From Pandoraea pulmonicola (GTDB lineage: Bacteria; Pseudomonadota; Gammaproteobacteria; Burkholderiales; Burkholderiaceae): 64,000 bases of DNA. The position numbers and the translations under genes were made by a program. The notes beneath the pieces are model-generated. The model saw only the letters and a list, made by a program, of their open reading frames with translations, had not been told where the DNA came from and searched no databases. The stretch is from assembly GCF_000815105.2 (NCBI RefSeq), contig NZ_CP010310.2:496001-560000 (forward strand), written 5' to 3'. Position 1 is the stretch's first letter. The number at the start of each line of letters is the position of its first letter. Shown one piece after another: positions 35,085 to 45,368 of this stretch.

Positions 35085-35969
35085 ATGTCCCGCCAGGTCA
35101 CCGAGGGCCGATTTTTTGTGGAAGCGCCACAAGCGGGCAGGGGTGGCTCGGGCAGACGCTTGCCGCTGGTGATCGACGCGCCGCACAGCGGTCACGTCCT
35201 GCCCCCCGATTTCGACACCATCGCGCCGACGGCGGCGATTCTCGCGTGCGGCGACGCCTACGTCGACGAACTCTGGCTTGCTGCCACGCACCACGGCGCG
35301 ACGCTCGTCGCGGCGCTTTTCCCGCGCGCATACATCGATCCGAATCGCGCCGTGCACGACATCGATCCCCAGTTGCTCGCGAGTCTGTGGCCGCACGATG
35401 CGCGCCCGCAGGCGTACAGTGAGCGCGGCGTGGGACTGTTGCATCGTTTCGCGGCGCCCAATGTGCCGCTCTACGACCGGCGTCTGACGGTTGCCGAAGT
35501 CGAGCGTCGCATTCACGACTACTACCTGCCGTACCGCCACGCGTTGCGCGACGCGCTCGACGCCGCGTGGGAGCGGCACGGCGTGGTCTGGCATCTGAAC
35601 TGCCATTCGATGAGTCCGCGCGGCGGCGCGCTCGATCCCGACGCCGGCATGATGCGCCCGGACGTGATCGTGAGCGACGCCGACGGCACGAGCGCGGACC
35701 CGGCGTTCTCGCGCTGGATCATCGCCGAATTCACGCGGCTGGGATTTCGCGTGGCCTACAACACGCTTTATCGCGGCGGCGACATCGTGCGCCACTTCGG
35801 ACGGCCTGCCGAGCGGCGCCACAGCGTGCAGATCGAGCTGAATCAGGCGCTTTACCTCAATGAATCGCGCGGCGAAAAGCATGATGGCTTCTCGACGCTG
35901 CAGTCGCAACTCGGGCAATTCGCGGCGGCGCTCGCCGCTTATGCCGAACAACATAGCGAGGAAGTTTGA
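35085..35969 (+). CDS. N-formylglutamate amidohydrolase family protein
   Basis: A 294-aa protein of the HutG/FGase family, which cleaves N-formylglutamate in histidine breakdown or related N-formyl amino acids. Metal/active-site regions are LPLVIDAPHSGHVLPPDF, DAYVDELWLAATHHGATLV, and WHLNCHSMSPRGG with IELNQALYLNE. I chose ATG 35085 for its AGGAG. The stop overlaps the next start (TGATG). No hut genes are near, so the substrate may be another formylated or amide compound, perhaps delivered by the neighbouring ABC transporter (inference). Confidence 0.88.
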   Translation: MSRQVTEGRFFVEAPQAGRGGSGRRLPLVIDAPHSGHVLPPDFDTIAPTAAILACGDAYVDELWLAATHHGATLVAALFPRAYIDPNRAVHDIDPQLLASLWPHDARPQAYSERGVGLLHRFAAPNVPLYDRRLTVAEVERRIHDYYLPYRHALRDALDAAWERHGVVWHLNCHSMSPRGGALDPDAGMMRPDVIVSDADGTSADPAFSRWIIAEFTRLGFRVAYNTLYRGGDIVRHFGRPAERRHSVQIELNQALYLNESRGEKHDGFSTLQSQLGQFAAALAAYAEQHSEEV

Positions 35970-36748
35970 TGGACTACACAGTCGCTTCGGTCGACACGGC
36001 GCTCACGCTGCTGTCGCTGGTCGGGGAATGTCCCGGCCTGGGTGTGACGGAACTGGCGCAGCGCGCAGGCCTGAACAAGTCGCGGGCCTTTCGTCTGCTG
36101 GCCACGCTCGAGCGGCACCGCTGGGTGGTGCGCGAGGGCAGTCCGGTCACCTACGTGCTCGGCGCCCAGGCGCTGGTGCTCGGCGTGGCCGGCCACGAGC
36201 AGGTCAATCTCGTGAAGGTGGCGCATCGCCATCTCCAGGCGCTCAACCGCGCGCTCAACGAGAACATTCAACTGCGCGTGCGCGACGGCCTCGAGTCGCT
36301 GTGCGTGGCACGCGTCGAATCGACGCACGAGCTGCGCGTGCACGGCGTGGTCGGCAACCGTCGGCCGCTGTACGTGGGCGCGTCGGGTCGCGTGCTGCTT
36401 GCCTTCGCCGCGGACGACGTGCGTGCGCAGGTGCTCGGTCGACCCCGCAAGCGCTTCACGGCGGGCACGCTCATCGAGCGCGACGAACTCGCCGCGGAAC
36501 TGCTCAACGTGCGCCGTCAGGACGTTGCCGTGAGCTTCGGCGAACTGGCTCCCGAAGCCGTCTCGGTTGCCGTGCCGGTGCGCGACGCCTCGGGCGAGGT
36601 GATCGCATCGCTCTCCGCGTCCGGCCCGTCCTCGCGCATGACGCGCGCCTTGCTGCCCGACATCTCGTCGCGGCTGTCGACGTGCGCGGCCGAAATCTCG
36701 GCGGCGCTGGGCTACCAGACGCCGGTGCCGGAAGCCCTGTCTGCCTGA
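35969..36748 (+). CDS. IclR-family transcriptional regulator
   Basis: A 259-aa regulator: winged helix (VASVDTALTLLSLVGECPGL, LGVTELAQRAGLNKSRAFRLLATLERHRWV) and effector domain (ESLCVARVESTHELRV, LYVGASGRVLLAF, VSVAVPVRDASGEVIASLS). It is coupled to the amidohydrolase by a TGATG overlap and lies upstream of the ABC transporter genes. It likely responds to their substrate and may bind the 35012-35036 dyad. Confidence 0.92.
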   Translation: MDYTVASVDTALTLLSLVGECPGLGVTELAQRAGLNKSRAFRLLATLERHRWVVREGSPVTYVLGAQALVLGVAGHEQVNLVKVAHRHLQALNRALNENIQLRVRDGLESLCVARVESTHELRVHGVVGNRRPLYVGASGRVLLAFAADDVRAQVLGRPRKRFTAGTLIERDELAAELLNVRRQDVAVSFGELAPEAVSVAVPVRDASGEVIASLSASGPSSRMTRALLPDISSRLSTCAAEISAALGYQTPVPEALSA

Positions 36749-36967
36749 CGTCGCCCCGGCCGGCGCCGCTCGACGTCGCTCCGCCGGCCATCCCGTTATC
36801 CCATCATTCCGACTTCAGGCCCCGCTGTTCGGCAATGCCTCGAGCTTGCTCGAGCGGGGGTCTCTCAATGGCCGTTGCGATCCCCGCTCCACGACAGGGG
36901 CGCCGGTCCCTTCGGTCTCGCCCTTCATTCTCCTGCCGTTCTCCGACACCGGAAATCACTCTCTATT

Positions 36968-37008
36968 TTCTGGAAAACCAGAAAGTAATCGGAGATATTT
37001 TCCGATTT
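36968..37008. promoter_or_regulatory. Two tandem dyads, candidate activator sites (UAS)
   Basis: TTTCTGG-AAAA-CCAGAAA (36968-36985) and AATCGGA-N7-TCCGATT (36988-37008) are perfect inverted repeats. They lie about 100-120 bases upstream of the predicted sigma-54 start, where enhancer-binding proteins such as DctD bind. The two dyads differ in sequence, so more than one regulator may be involved. Confidence 0.55.
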
Positions 37009-37052
37009 TCCGTATAACCGACCATCGGGTTTTCCTTAGTTTCAATTAATGA

Positions 37053-37065
37053 AATCAATGGCTTA
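37053..37065 (+). promoter_or_regulatory. IHF-type site
   Basis: AATCAATGGCTTA matches the IHF consensus WATCAANNNNTTR at every defined base. It stands between the dyads and the sigma-54 promoter, as expected for DNA bending toward the activator. Confidence 0.5.
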
Positions 37066-37071
37066 TGTGTC

Positions 37072-37087
37072 TGGCATAAGTATTGCT
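37072..37087 (+). promoter_or_regulatory. Sigma-54 (-24/-12) promoter
   Basis: TGGCAT-N5-TTGCT matches the consensus TGGCAC-N5-TTGCW with one change, and the GG and GC are correctly spaced. The start would be near 37098, 71 bases before the ATG of the binding-protein gene. Confidence 0.78.
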
Positions 37088-37168
37088 TTCTAACGCGCGT
37101 GCTGTCGCGAAGTCTGAAAAACCGACGTTTCCGGCAAGCCATTCCGATAAGAGAGAGAAGGAGACCTT

Positions 37169-38137
37169 ATGTTCAAGCAATGCCTTGCCGCCGCTGCGCT
37201 GTGCGCGGCTTCGCTACACGCGTTTGCCGACGACCTCGTGCGTCTGGGGAATCTGAAGTTCGCGCACTACGGTGCGGTGTCGTACATGAAGGTGATCGGG
37301 CCGAAGTATGGTCTGAAGATCGAAGAGCGCATGTTCGCCAAGGGCGTGGACATCATGCCGGCGATCGTGGCGGGCCAGATCGACGTGTCGGCCAGCGCGC
37401 TCGACGCCGCCATCGCGGGCCGTGCGCAGGGAGCGCCGATCTACGCCGTGGCCGGGTTCGCGAAGGGCGGGGTGCGTCTCGTCGCGAAGAAAGGGCTGCC
37501 GATCGTGAAGGTCGCCGACCTCAAGGGCAAGAAGGTGGGCGTGGCCCGTGGCGGTGCGCAGGAACTCATTCTCTACGCGGAACTGGCCAAGGCCGGTCTG
37601 ACTTGGTCGGATCAGCCGGGCAAGGACGTGCAGATCATGTTCATGGCTTTCGCCGATCTGAACCAGGCCCTTGCCGCCGGCAGCATCGACGCGATGTGCC
37701 AGTCGGAGCCGCAGGCCTCGCAAGCCATCAACAAGGGCTTCGGTGTGGAAGTGCTCAAGCCGTACGACACGCCGATCGGCGAACCGGTGCGTGCGCTCGT
37801 GATCACCGAAAAGCTCTACAAGGAGAAGCCGGACGTGGCGCAACGCCTGATGTACGCGTTCGTCGAAGCGACCGACTACTTCATCAAGAACCCGCAAGCG
37901 GCCGAGAAGTACGTGCGCGAGGACATGTTCAAGAACCAGATCACCACGCAGGACTTCACCGACGCGATCGGCAACTCGCCGTATAGCTACGATCTGAGCA
38001 TCTCGCACGTGCAACTCACGACCGACCTCATGAAGAAGTACGGCGTGGGCAAGCTGCAGGATCCGGTGCCGAAGGCCGACGACTGGGTCAAGCTCGACCT
38101 GCTCGCCAAGGCCAAGACCAAGCTGAACATCAAGTAA
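37169..38137 (+). CDS. NitT/TauT-family ABC transporter substrate-binding protein
   Basis: A 322-aa periplasmic binding protein. The signal peptide MFKQCLAAAALCAASLHAFA precedes DDLVRLGNLKFAHYGAV. The domain has PAIVAGQIDVSASALDAAIAG, DLKGKKVGVARGGAQELILY and AFADLNQALAAGSIDAMCQSEPQA. The group imports nitrate, sulfonates, formamidopyrimidines or aromatic acids; the ligand is not readable. AGAGAAGGAG precedes the ATG. It is the first gene after the sigma-54 promoter. Confidence 0.92.
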   Translation: MFKQCLAAAALCAASLHAFADDLVRLGNLKFAHYGAVSYMKVIGPKYGLKIEERMFAKGVDIMPAIVAGQIDVSASALDAAIAGRAQGAPIYAVAGFAKGGVRLVAKKGLPIVKVADLKGKKVGVARGGAQELILYAELAKAGLTWSDQPGKDVQIMFMAFADLNQALAAGSIDAMCQSEPQASQAINKGFGVEVLKPYDTPIGEPVRALVITEKLYKEKPDVAQRLMYAFVEATDYFIKNPQAAEKYVREDMFKNQITTQDFTDAIGNSPYSYDLSISHVQLTTDLMKKYGVGKLQDPVPKADDWVKLDLLAKAKTKLNIK

Positions 38138-38150
38138 GCGAGGCATTCGG

Positions 38151-38984
38151 ATGGCCGCAGTGCTTGTTTCTTCCGGTTCGCGCTCCTCGCGCGTGCTGCG
38201 TGGCGTGTTGATTCCGCTCGCGGTCGTGGTGATCTGGCAGATCGTCACGGGCCTCGGGTGGATCAACCCGATCATTCTTCCGTCGCCGCTCGCCGTCGTC
38301 GCGAAGTGGTGGCAATACCTCAAGCCGACGGCCGCCATGGCCGACGGCTTCGGCGCGTGGCTGCATTCGAGCGAACTGCTCACCGATGCGGCCAACAGCC
38401 TGTATCGCGTGATCATGGGGTTTCTCGTCGGCACCGTGATCGCCTTGCCGCTCGGTCTGCTCATGGGGACGAGCACGCGCGTCTACGGGCTCTTCAACCC
38501 TCTGGTGCAGGTCGTGCGTCCGATTCCGCCGATCGCCTACATTCCGCTCGCCATTCTCTGGTTCGGTCTGGGCAATCCGCCGGCGTTCTTCCTCATCGCG
38601 CTCGGGGCGTTCTTTCCCGTGTTGATGAACACGATCGCGGGCGTGCGCCACGTCGATGGCATCTATCTGCGTGCGGCGCGCAACCTCGGTGCGAGCCAGT
38701 TCACGATCTTCCGCCGCGTGATCATGCCGGCCGCCACGCCTTACATCCTGTCGGGTATCCGGATCGGCATCGGCACGGCGTTCATCGTGGTGATCGTGGC
38801 GGAGATGATCGCCGTGAACAACGGCCTGGGTTACCGCATTCTGGAAGCGCGCGAGTACATGTGGTCGGACAAGATCATCGCCGGCATGCTGACCATCGGT
38901 CTGCTCGGCCTGATCATCGACCTGGGCATGGATCGCCTCAACAACCACCTGCTCAAGTGGCACCGTGGTCTCGAAACGAAGTGA
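38151..38984 (+). CDS. ABC transporter permease (NitT/TauT type)
   Basis: A 277-aa inner-membrane protein with about six helices. The BPD_transp_1 domain shows VVRPIPPIAYIPLAILWFGLGN, the characteristic EAA-loop region RAARNLGASQFTIFRRVIMPAATPYI, and VIVAEMIAVNNGLGYRILEAREY. It forms the channel with the binding protein and ATPase. There are 13 bases to the preceding stop and 10 to the next start. Confidence 0.93.
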   Translation: MAAVLVSSGSRSSRVLRGVLIPLAVVVIWQIVTGLGWINPIILPSPLAVVAKWWQYLKPTAAMADGFGAWLHSSELLTDAANSLYRVIMGFLVGTVIALPLGLLMGTSTRVYGLFNPLVQVVRPIPPIAYIPLAILWFGLGNPPAFFLIALGAFFPVLMNTIAGVRHVDGIYLRAARNLGASQFTIFRRVIMPAATPYILSGIRIGIGTAFIVVIVAEMIAVNNGLGYRILEAREYMWSDKIIAGMLTIGLLGLIIDLGMDRLNNHLLKWHRGLETK

Positions 38985-38994
38985 GGCGGACGAC

Positions 38995-39789
38995 ATGCTG
39001 ATCGAAATTCAAAACGTCAACAAACAGTTCGCCATTCCGGGCGGCACGATCGATGCGCTCAAGGACATCGATCTGAACATCGGCACCGGCGAGTTCGTGT
39101 GCCTGCTCGGCCCGTCGGGCTGCGGCAAGTCCACGCTGCTCAACGCGCTGGCCGGCTTCGTGCAACCGACCTCCGGTGCGATCCGCATCGACGGCCGCGC
39201 CGACGCGGCTGCCGAGCCGGGCCCGGACCGCGGCATGGTGTTCCAGGAGTACGCGCTGTTCCCGTGGATGACGGTGGCGCAGAACATCGCCTTCGGGCTG
39301 GAAATCAAGGGCATGAAGCGCGCCGAGATCAACGAGCGCGTGGACCTGTTGCTCGGCAAGCTCAACCTGCGCGAGTTTCGCGAGCGCTTTCCGCGCGATC
39401 TGTCGGGCGGCATGCGTCAGCGCGTGGCGATCGCCCGCGTGCTCGCGCTCGACAGCCCCATCATGCTCATGGACGAGCCGTTCGGTGCGCTCGACGCGCT
39501 CACGCGGCGCACGCTGCAGGACGAGCTGCTGCGCATCTGGGAGGAATTCAAGAAGACGATCATTTTCGTCACTCACAGCATCGAGGAGTCGATCTATCTG
39601 GCCGACCGGGTCGTCGTCATGACGTACCGGCCGGGCACGGTCAAGCGGGACGTGGTCATTGACCTGCCCCGTCCGCGCGACACGGCGGGCAGCGAATTCA
39701 ACGAATTGAAGAAGGAGCTGGCCCAGATGGTGATGGAGGAGCAAATGCGCTTTGCGCAAAGCGAGATTCGCGGCGTCACCGCGGATTGA
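38995..39789 (+). CDS. ABC transporter ATP-binding protein (NitT/TauT type)
   Basis: A 264-aa ATPase: Walker A GPSGCGKSTLLNALAG, Q-loop QEYALFPWMTV, signature LSGGMRQRVAIARVL, Walker B IMLMDEPFGALDALTR and switch VTHSIEES. It energises the transporter encoded by the two preceding genes. A hairpin lies between it and dctA. Confidence 0.95.
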   Translation: MLIEIQNVNKQFAIPGGTIDALKDIDLNIGTGEFVCLLGPSGCGKSTLLNALAGFVQPTSGAIRIDGRADAAAEPGPDRGMVFQEYALFPWMTVAQNIAFGLEIKGMKRAEINERVDLLLGKLNLREFRERFPRDLSGGMRQRVAIARVLALDSPIMLMDEPFGALDALTRRTLQDELLRIWEEFKKTIIFVTHSIEESIYLADRVVVMTYRPGTVKRDVVIDLPRPRDTAGSEFNELKKELAQMVMEEQMRFAQSEIRGVTAD

Positions 39790-39796
39790 TAACAAG

Positions 39797-39818
39797 GGCG
39801 GTGGCTTGCCCCACCGCC
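39797..39818. promoter_or_regulatory. Hairpin between the ATPase gene and dctA
   Basis: GGCGGTGG-N6-CCACCGCC is a perfect eight-base stem with no T run, immediately before the dctA ribosome-binding GAGGA. It may stabilise or separate the messages; no sigma-54 promoter is seen in this 42-base gap. Confidence 0.5.
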
Positions 39819-39831
39819 AAGAGGAAACAAC

Positions 39832-41118
39832 ATGCAAACCCAGACCAAGAAACCCTTTTATCGCATCCTGTACGTGCAGGTGCTGATCGCCATCGTCATC
39901 GGTGTGCTGCTCGGGCACTTCAAGCCCGACCTCGCCGTGCAGATGAAGCCGCTCGGCGATGCGTTCATCAAGCTGATCAAGATGATCATCGGCCCGGTGA
40001 TCTTCTGTACGGTGGTGACCGGTATCGCCGGCATGGAAGACATGAAGAAGGTCGGCCGCGTCGGCGGCAAGGCCCTCATCTACTTCGAAATCGTGTCGAC
40101 GCTCGCGCTGATCATCGGTCTGTTCGCGACGCACATCCTGAAGCCGGGCGCGGGCTTCAACGTCGACATCAACTCGCTCGATCCGAAGGCGATCGCGGGC
40201 TACGCCGAGAAGGCGGCGCACGGCGATACGTTCGTCGACTTCCTGCTGCACCTGATCCCGAACACGATCACCGACGCGTTCGCCAAGGGTGAAATCCTGC
40301 AGATCCTCGTGATCGCCATCCTGTTCGGCGCCGCACTGAGCGCGATCGGCGAGCGCGGCCGCGTGGTGACGGGCTGGATCGACAGCGTCTCGGGCGTGCT
40401 TTTCCGCGTAGTGCACATCATCACCAAGGTGGCGCCGCTCGGCGCCTTCGGTGCGATGGCCTTCACGATCGGCAAGTACGGCATTGCCTCGCTGGTGCCG
40501 CTGGCCAAGCTCATGGGCACGTTCTACCTGACGTCGTTCCTGTTCGTGATCGTCGTGCTGGGCCTGATCGCCAAGGTCACCGGCTTCTCGATCTTCCGCT
40601 TCCTCGCGTACATCAAGGAAGAGCTCCTGATCGTGCTGGGTACGAGCTCGTCGGAAGCCGCGCTGCCGCACCTGATGGAAAAGATGGAAAAGGCCGGTTG
40701 CTCGAAGTCGGTGGTGGGGCTGGTGATCCCGACCGGCTACTCGTTCAACCTCGACGGCACCAACATCTACATGACGATGGCCGTGCTGTTCATCGCGCAG
40801 GCGACCAACATCGACCTGACGTGGGGCCAGCAGCTCACGCTGCTCGCCGTGGCGATGCTCACCTCGAAGGGCGCTTCGGGCGTGACCGGCGCGGGCTTCA
40901 TCACGTTGGCCGCCACGCTGGCCGTGATCCCGACGATCCCGGTGGCAGGGATGGTGCTGATCCTCGGCATCGATCGCTTCATGAGCGAGTGCCGCGCGCT
41001 CACGAACATCTGCGGCAACGGCGTTGCCACGATCGTCGTGTCGGCCTGGGAAAAGGAACTGGACCGCAAGAAGCTGGCCGAGGCCATGTCGAGCAAGCGG
41101 GAACCGGAACTGGCCTGA
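39832..41118 (+). CDS. dctA: C4-dicarboxylate/proton(sodium) symporter
   Basis: A 428-aa inner-membrane symporter of the DAACS family for succinate, fumarate, malate and aspartate. It has [24 protein letters not shown], the serine-rich re-entrant loop [11 protein letters not shown], and the substrate-binding [23 protein letters not shown] and GGASGVTG-like [19 protein letters not shown] regions, followed by [17 protein letters not shown]. The gap to the ABC ATPase gene is 42 bases, so it can share the sigma-54 promoter at 37072. DctB-DctD are encoded next. Confidence 0.96.
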   Translation: MQTQTKKPFYRILYVQVLIAIVIGVLLGHFKPDLAVQMKPLGDAFIKLIKMIIGPVIFCTVVTGIAGMEDMKKVGRVGGKALIYFEIVSTLALIIGLFATHILKPGAGFNVDINSLDPKAIAGYAEKAAHGDTFVDFLLHLIPNTITDAFAKGEILQILVIAILFGAALSAIGERGRVVTGWIDSVSGVLFRVVHIITKVAPLGAFGAMAFTIGKYGIASLVPLAKLMGTFYLTSFLFVIVVLGLIAKVTGFSIFRFLAYIKEELLIVLGTSSSEAALPHLMEKMEKAGCSKSVVGLVIPTGYSFNLDGTNIYMTMAVLFIAQATNIDLTWGQQLTLLAVAMLTSKGASGVTGAGFITLAATLAVIPTIPVAGMVLILGIDRFMSECRALTNICGNGVATIVVSAWEKELDRKKLAEAMSSKREPELA

Positions 41119-41253
41119 TGGCCCGCGGGGCATCGGTGCGGCGTCGTGGCGCGAAGCGCCTGGCGACGCCCATCCGGTGCCCTGCTTACCGAAGCGCGCG
41201 GCGCGGCACGAATGCATGTCGTGCCCGCCGGCGCCTCGCAGAAAGTCCCGTTC

Positions 41254-41309
41254 GCCACCGGGCGGCGCGGCACAGGCACAATAGCGCCTGAGCTTCGCCG
41301 CCCGGTGGC
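41254..41309. promoter_or_regulatory. 14-base perfect inverted repeat between dctA and dctB
   Basis: GCCACCGGGCGGCG and CGCCGCCCGGTGGC flank a 28-base loop; CTTTTG follows. It may terminate dctA, or the loop may hold the dctB promoter (CACAAT at 41277-41282). Confidence 0.6.
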
Positions 41310-41340
41310 CTTTTGATGCTGTGATTGGCGCTGTGATTCC

Positions 41341-43340
41341 ATGGCCACCCTGCAAGACAATTCGATCCGCACTCGCCAGAGCGACGCACCGGGAGGTGCT
41401 GCGCCCGCTTACGCGAGCGGTGTGGAGCGCAGGCGCGACGAAGTCCCCCTCGACCTCGAAAGGACTGTGCCGATGCGCCGTTGGTCATGGATCGTCGTCA
41501 TGCTGTTGGCGAGCGTCCTGTTTTGCTGGTTGACATACGCCCTGAGCTGGCAGCGCGGCGTGGCCGATCTGCGTGTGAACGCCGGCGCGCGCGTCGAGCG
41601 CTACGCGGGCAGCCTGCGCAGCACCGTCGACCGCTACGAATTCCTGCCGTACCTGCTCTCGCTGCATCCCTATGTGCACGATCTACTGCGACATCCGTCG
41701 GATCGCGCCGTCGTGCAGCGGGCCAACGACTATCTCTTCGACGTGAACCAGCGCGCCAAGGCTTCGGCAGCGTACGTCATCGACGCGACCGGCCTGGCGC
41801 TCGCCGCCAGCAACTGGCGCGAGAAGGCCACGTTCGTGGGACAGGAGTACCGCTTCCGTCCGTATTTCATCGACGCGATAAAAGGCGCGCTCGGCCGTTT
41901 CTACGGTGTGGGGACCACCTCCGGCGAACCGGGGTATTTCGTCTCGCAGCCGATCGTGGTGGACGGTCAGATCCTCGGCGTGGTCGTCGTCAAGCTGAAT
42001 CTCGAATGGTTCCAGCGCGCGGGCGCGGACGCCTCCGAGCCGGTCGTCGTCGCCGACGATCACGGCGTGGTGTTTCTGTCGTCCGAGCCGCGCTGGCAGT
42101 ACCGCTCGCTCGCGCCGCTCGCGCCCGACGTGAAGGCTGCGCTCGAGAGCACGCGTCAGTATTACAACCAGCACATCACGCCGCTCGCCTGGACCGAAGA
42201 CGAGCGTCTGGACGCGGATGGCGAAGTGGTCACGGTGCGCGACGGTCGCGGCGCGGGCAAGAACCGGCGTTTTCTTGCCGTGCAGCGCAAGCTCGGCGAG
42301 CCGGACTGGACGCTCATGTATTTCGCGCCGCTCGACCAGGTCATCGCGAACGCGCGTATCGCGGCCGTGGCGGCGGCGTGTCTGGCGGCTTTCACTTGCC
42401 TGCTGGGCATCGCATGGAACCAGCGCCGGCAGCGCGTGCGCGATATGCTCAAGAGCCGCGAACTGCTGCAGGCGGCGTATGCGGAGCTGGGCGAGCGGGT
42501 GGCCGAGCGTACCGCCGATCTGCAATCGGCCAACGAACGTCTGCAAACCGAAGTGCAGGAGCGGGCGCGCACCGAAAACGAACTTCGCGAGACGCAGAGC
42601 GAGCTTGTCCAGGCGTCGAAACTCGTGGCGCTGGGGCAGATGGCCGCCGGTATCACGCACGAGCTCAATCAACCGCTCTCGGCACTGCGCAGCTTCTCCG
42701 ACAATACGCGTGTGCTGCTCGAGCGCGGCGAGTATGGCGCGGCGCGCGAGAACCTCGAAGCGATCGCGTCGCTCACCGATCGCATGGGCAAGATCACCGG
42801 GCAGTTGCGTCTGTTCGCGGGACGCTCGCGCCGCGGTGACATGGAGGCGTCCGTGCGCCGCGCGCTCGACAACACGACAATGTTGTTGCGCGGGCGTCTG
42901 GAAGGCATCCAGGTGACGATCACGTTCGCCGATGGCCTGCACGACGTGGAGGTGACCTGCGAAGGGCTGCGACTCGAACAGGTGTTGATCAATCTGGTCG
43001 GCAACGCCATCGACGCCGTTGCCAGTGGTGCCAGTGGTGCAAGCGGCGCCGGTGCACCGGCGTCGCCCTCGATCTGGATCGACGTGGACGCCAGTGAGGC
43101 GTGGGTGCGCATCTACGTGCGCGACAACGGTCCGGGCATCGCGCAGGCGCACATGTCGCGCCTGTTCGAGCCGTTTTTCAGTACCAAGGAAGGCGGTCAG
43201 GGCATGGGGCTCGGACTCGCCATCTCGTCGTCCATCGCGCAGGAGAACGGCGGGCAGCTGGTAGCCCGCAATGTTCCTGGCGGTGGCGCGGAATTTCTCG
43301 TGACGCTGCGCCGTGTGCAACGCACCGGCGCGACAATCGC

Positions 43341-43344
<4 letters not shown>
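41341..43344 (+). CDS. dctB: C4-dicarboxylate sensor histidine kinase
   Basis: A 667-aa DctB-type kinase. It has two membrane helices (about 50-66 and 340-361) around a large periplasmic dCache-type domain with FRPYFIDAIKGALGRFYGVGTTSGEPGYFVSQPI, typical of DctB dicarboxylate binding. A coiled coil (about 385-430) follows, then the H-box GITHELNQPLSALRSF, the N-box LVGNAIDA and G-boxes DNGPGI and GQGMGLGLAIS. A 9-base repeat makes ASGASGASGAG between the N and G boxes. The start may be ATG 41341 or the later ATG 41473. It overlaps dctD by ATGA. Confidence 0.93.
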
Positions 43345-44696
<1,352 letters not shown>

Positions 44697-44719
44697 GCGG
44701 CGCCTACGAGTCGCGCCAG

Positions 44720-44748
44720 AAAAACAAAAGCGCCTCGAAGGGCGCTTT
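44720..44748 (-). terminator. Terminator of the TlpA-like gene (minus strand)
   Basis: AAAGCGCC/GGCGCTTT with a six-base loop; on the minus strand it runs into TTTTGTTTTT. It can also end the convergent dctD message. Confidence 0.8.
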
Positions 44749-44786
44749 GGGTTCGGTGCTGACGCGGGCGCGTCTCATGTCTGTTT

Positions 44787-45311
44787 TCAGGCCTGTTTGG
44801 CCAGTGCCTTCTCGATGAGCTTGTCGAGTTCGGCGTATTCCGGCTCGCCGACGTATTGCTTGAGCACCTTGCCGTCGCGATCCACGACGAACGTCGTCGG
44901 CGTGAGTTGCACGTTGCCATACTGCTTGGCAACGCTGCCGTCCGAGTCCATCGCGACCTTGAACGGCAACTGGCGCGATTGCGCGTAGTTCATTACGTAC
45001 ATGGGGGGGTCGTAGCTCATGGCCACCGCCACGAATTCCAGCCCTTGACCCTTGTACTTCTCGTACGTCTTCACCATCGTCGGCATTTCCTTCATGCACG
45101 TGGTGCAGCTCGTTGCCCAGAAGTTGACCAGGTACACCTTGCCCTTGAGATCGGCGGGAGCGAGCTTCTGACCGGAGAGCAGCGTGAACGTCGCCTCGGG
45201 GGCGCGCTTCTGGCCGGCGAACGTGAAGTAGGCGGCGATCGCCACGACCGCAATGATCACGACGGCGAGGATCTTGCTCAGGGACGATTTGCGGGAGGTC
45301 GAAGCGCTCAT
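44787..45311 (-). CDS. TlpA-family thiol-disulfide oxidoreductase
   Basis: A 174-aa membrane-anchored (helix about 13-32, ILAVVIIAVVAIAAYF) periplasmic thioredoxin-fold protein. The active site is WATSCTTC (Cys69, Cys72), an unusual CTTC dipeptide between the cysteines, and the cis-Pro is in LTPTTFVVDRDGKVL. The family reduces disulfides in cytochrome maturation or envelope repair. It is 57 bases downstream of a second thioredoxin-like gene on the same strand. Confidence 0.92.
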   Translation of the reverse strand: MSASTSRKSSLSKILAVVIIAVVAIAAYFTFAGQKRAPEATFTLLSGQKLAPADLKGKVYLVNFWATSCTTCMKEMPTMVKTYEKYKGQGLEFVAVAMSYDPPMYVMNYAQSRQLPFKVAMDSDGSVAKQYGNVQLTPTTFVVDRDGKVLKQYVGEPEYAELDKLIEKALAKQA

Positions 45312-45368
45312 GACACAGCCGTGTGGGCGTTGGTTGTTCGGTGGGTGACGACGATTCTACTCTGAATC

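Larger units (their letters stand above)
36749..37168. other. Regulatory intergenic region before the NitT/TauT transporter
   Basis: 420 bases without a gene. The last 200 bases are AT-rich and hold two dyads, an IHF-like site and a sigma-54 promoter (listed separately). Confidence 0.75.

Noticed and set aside
39781..39831. Sigma-54 promoter directly before dctA
   Set aside because: GGTGGCTTGCC looks partly similar, but the GG and GC spacing of TGGCAC-N5-TTGC is not met.
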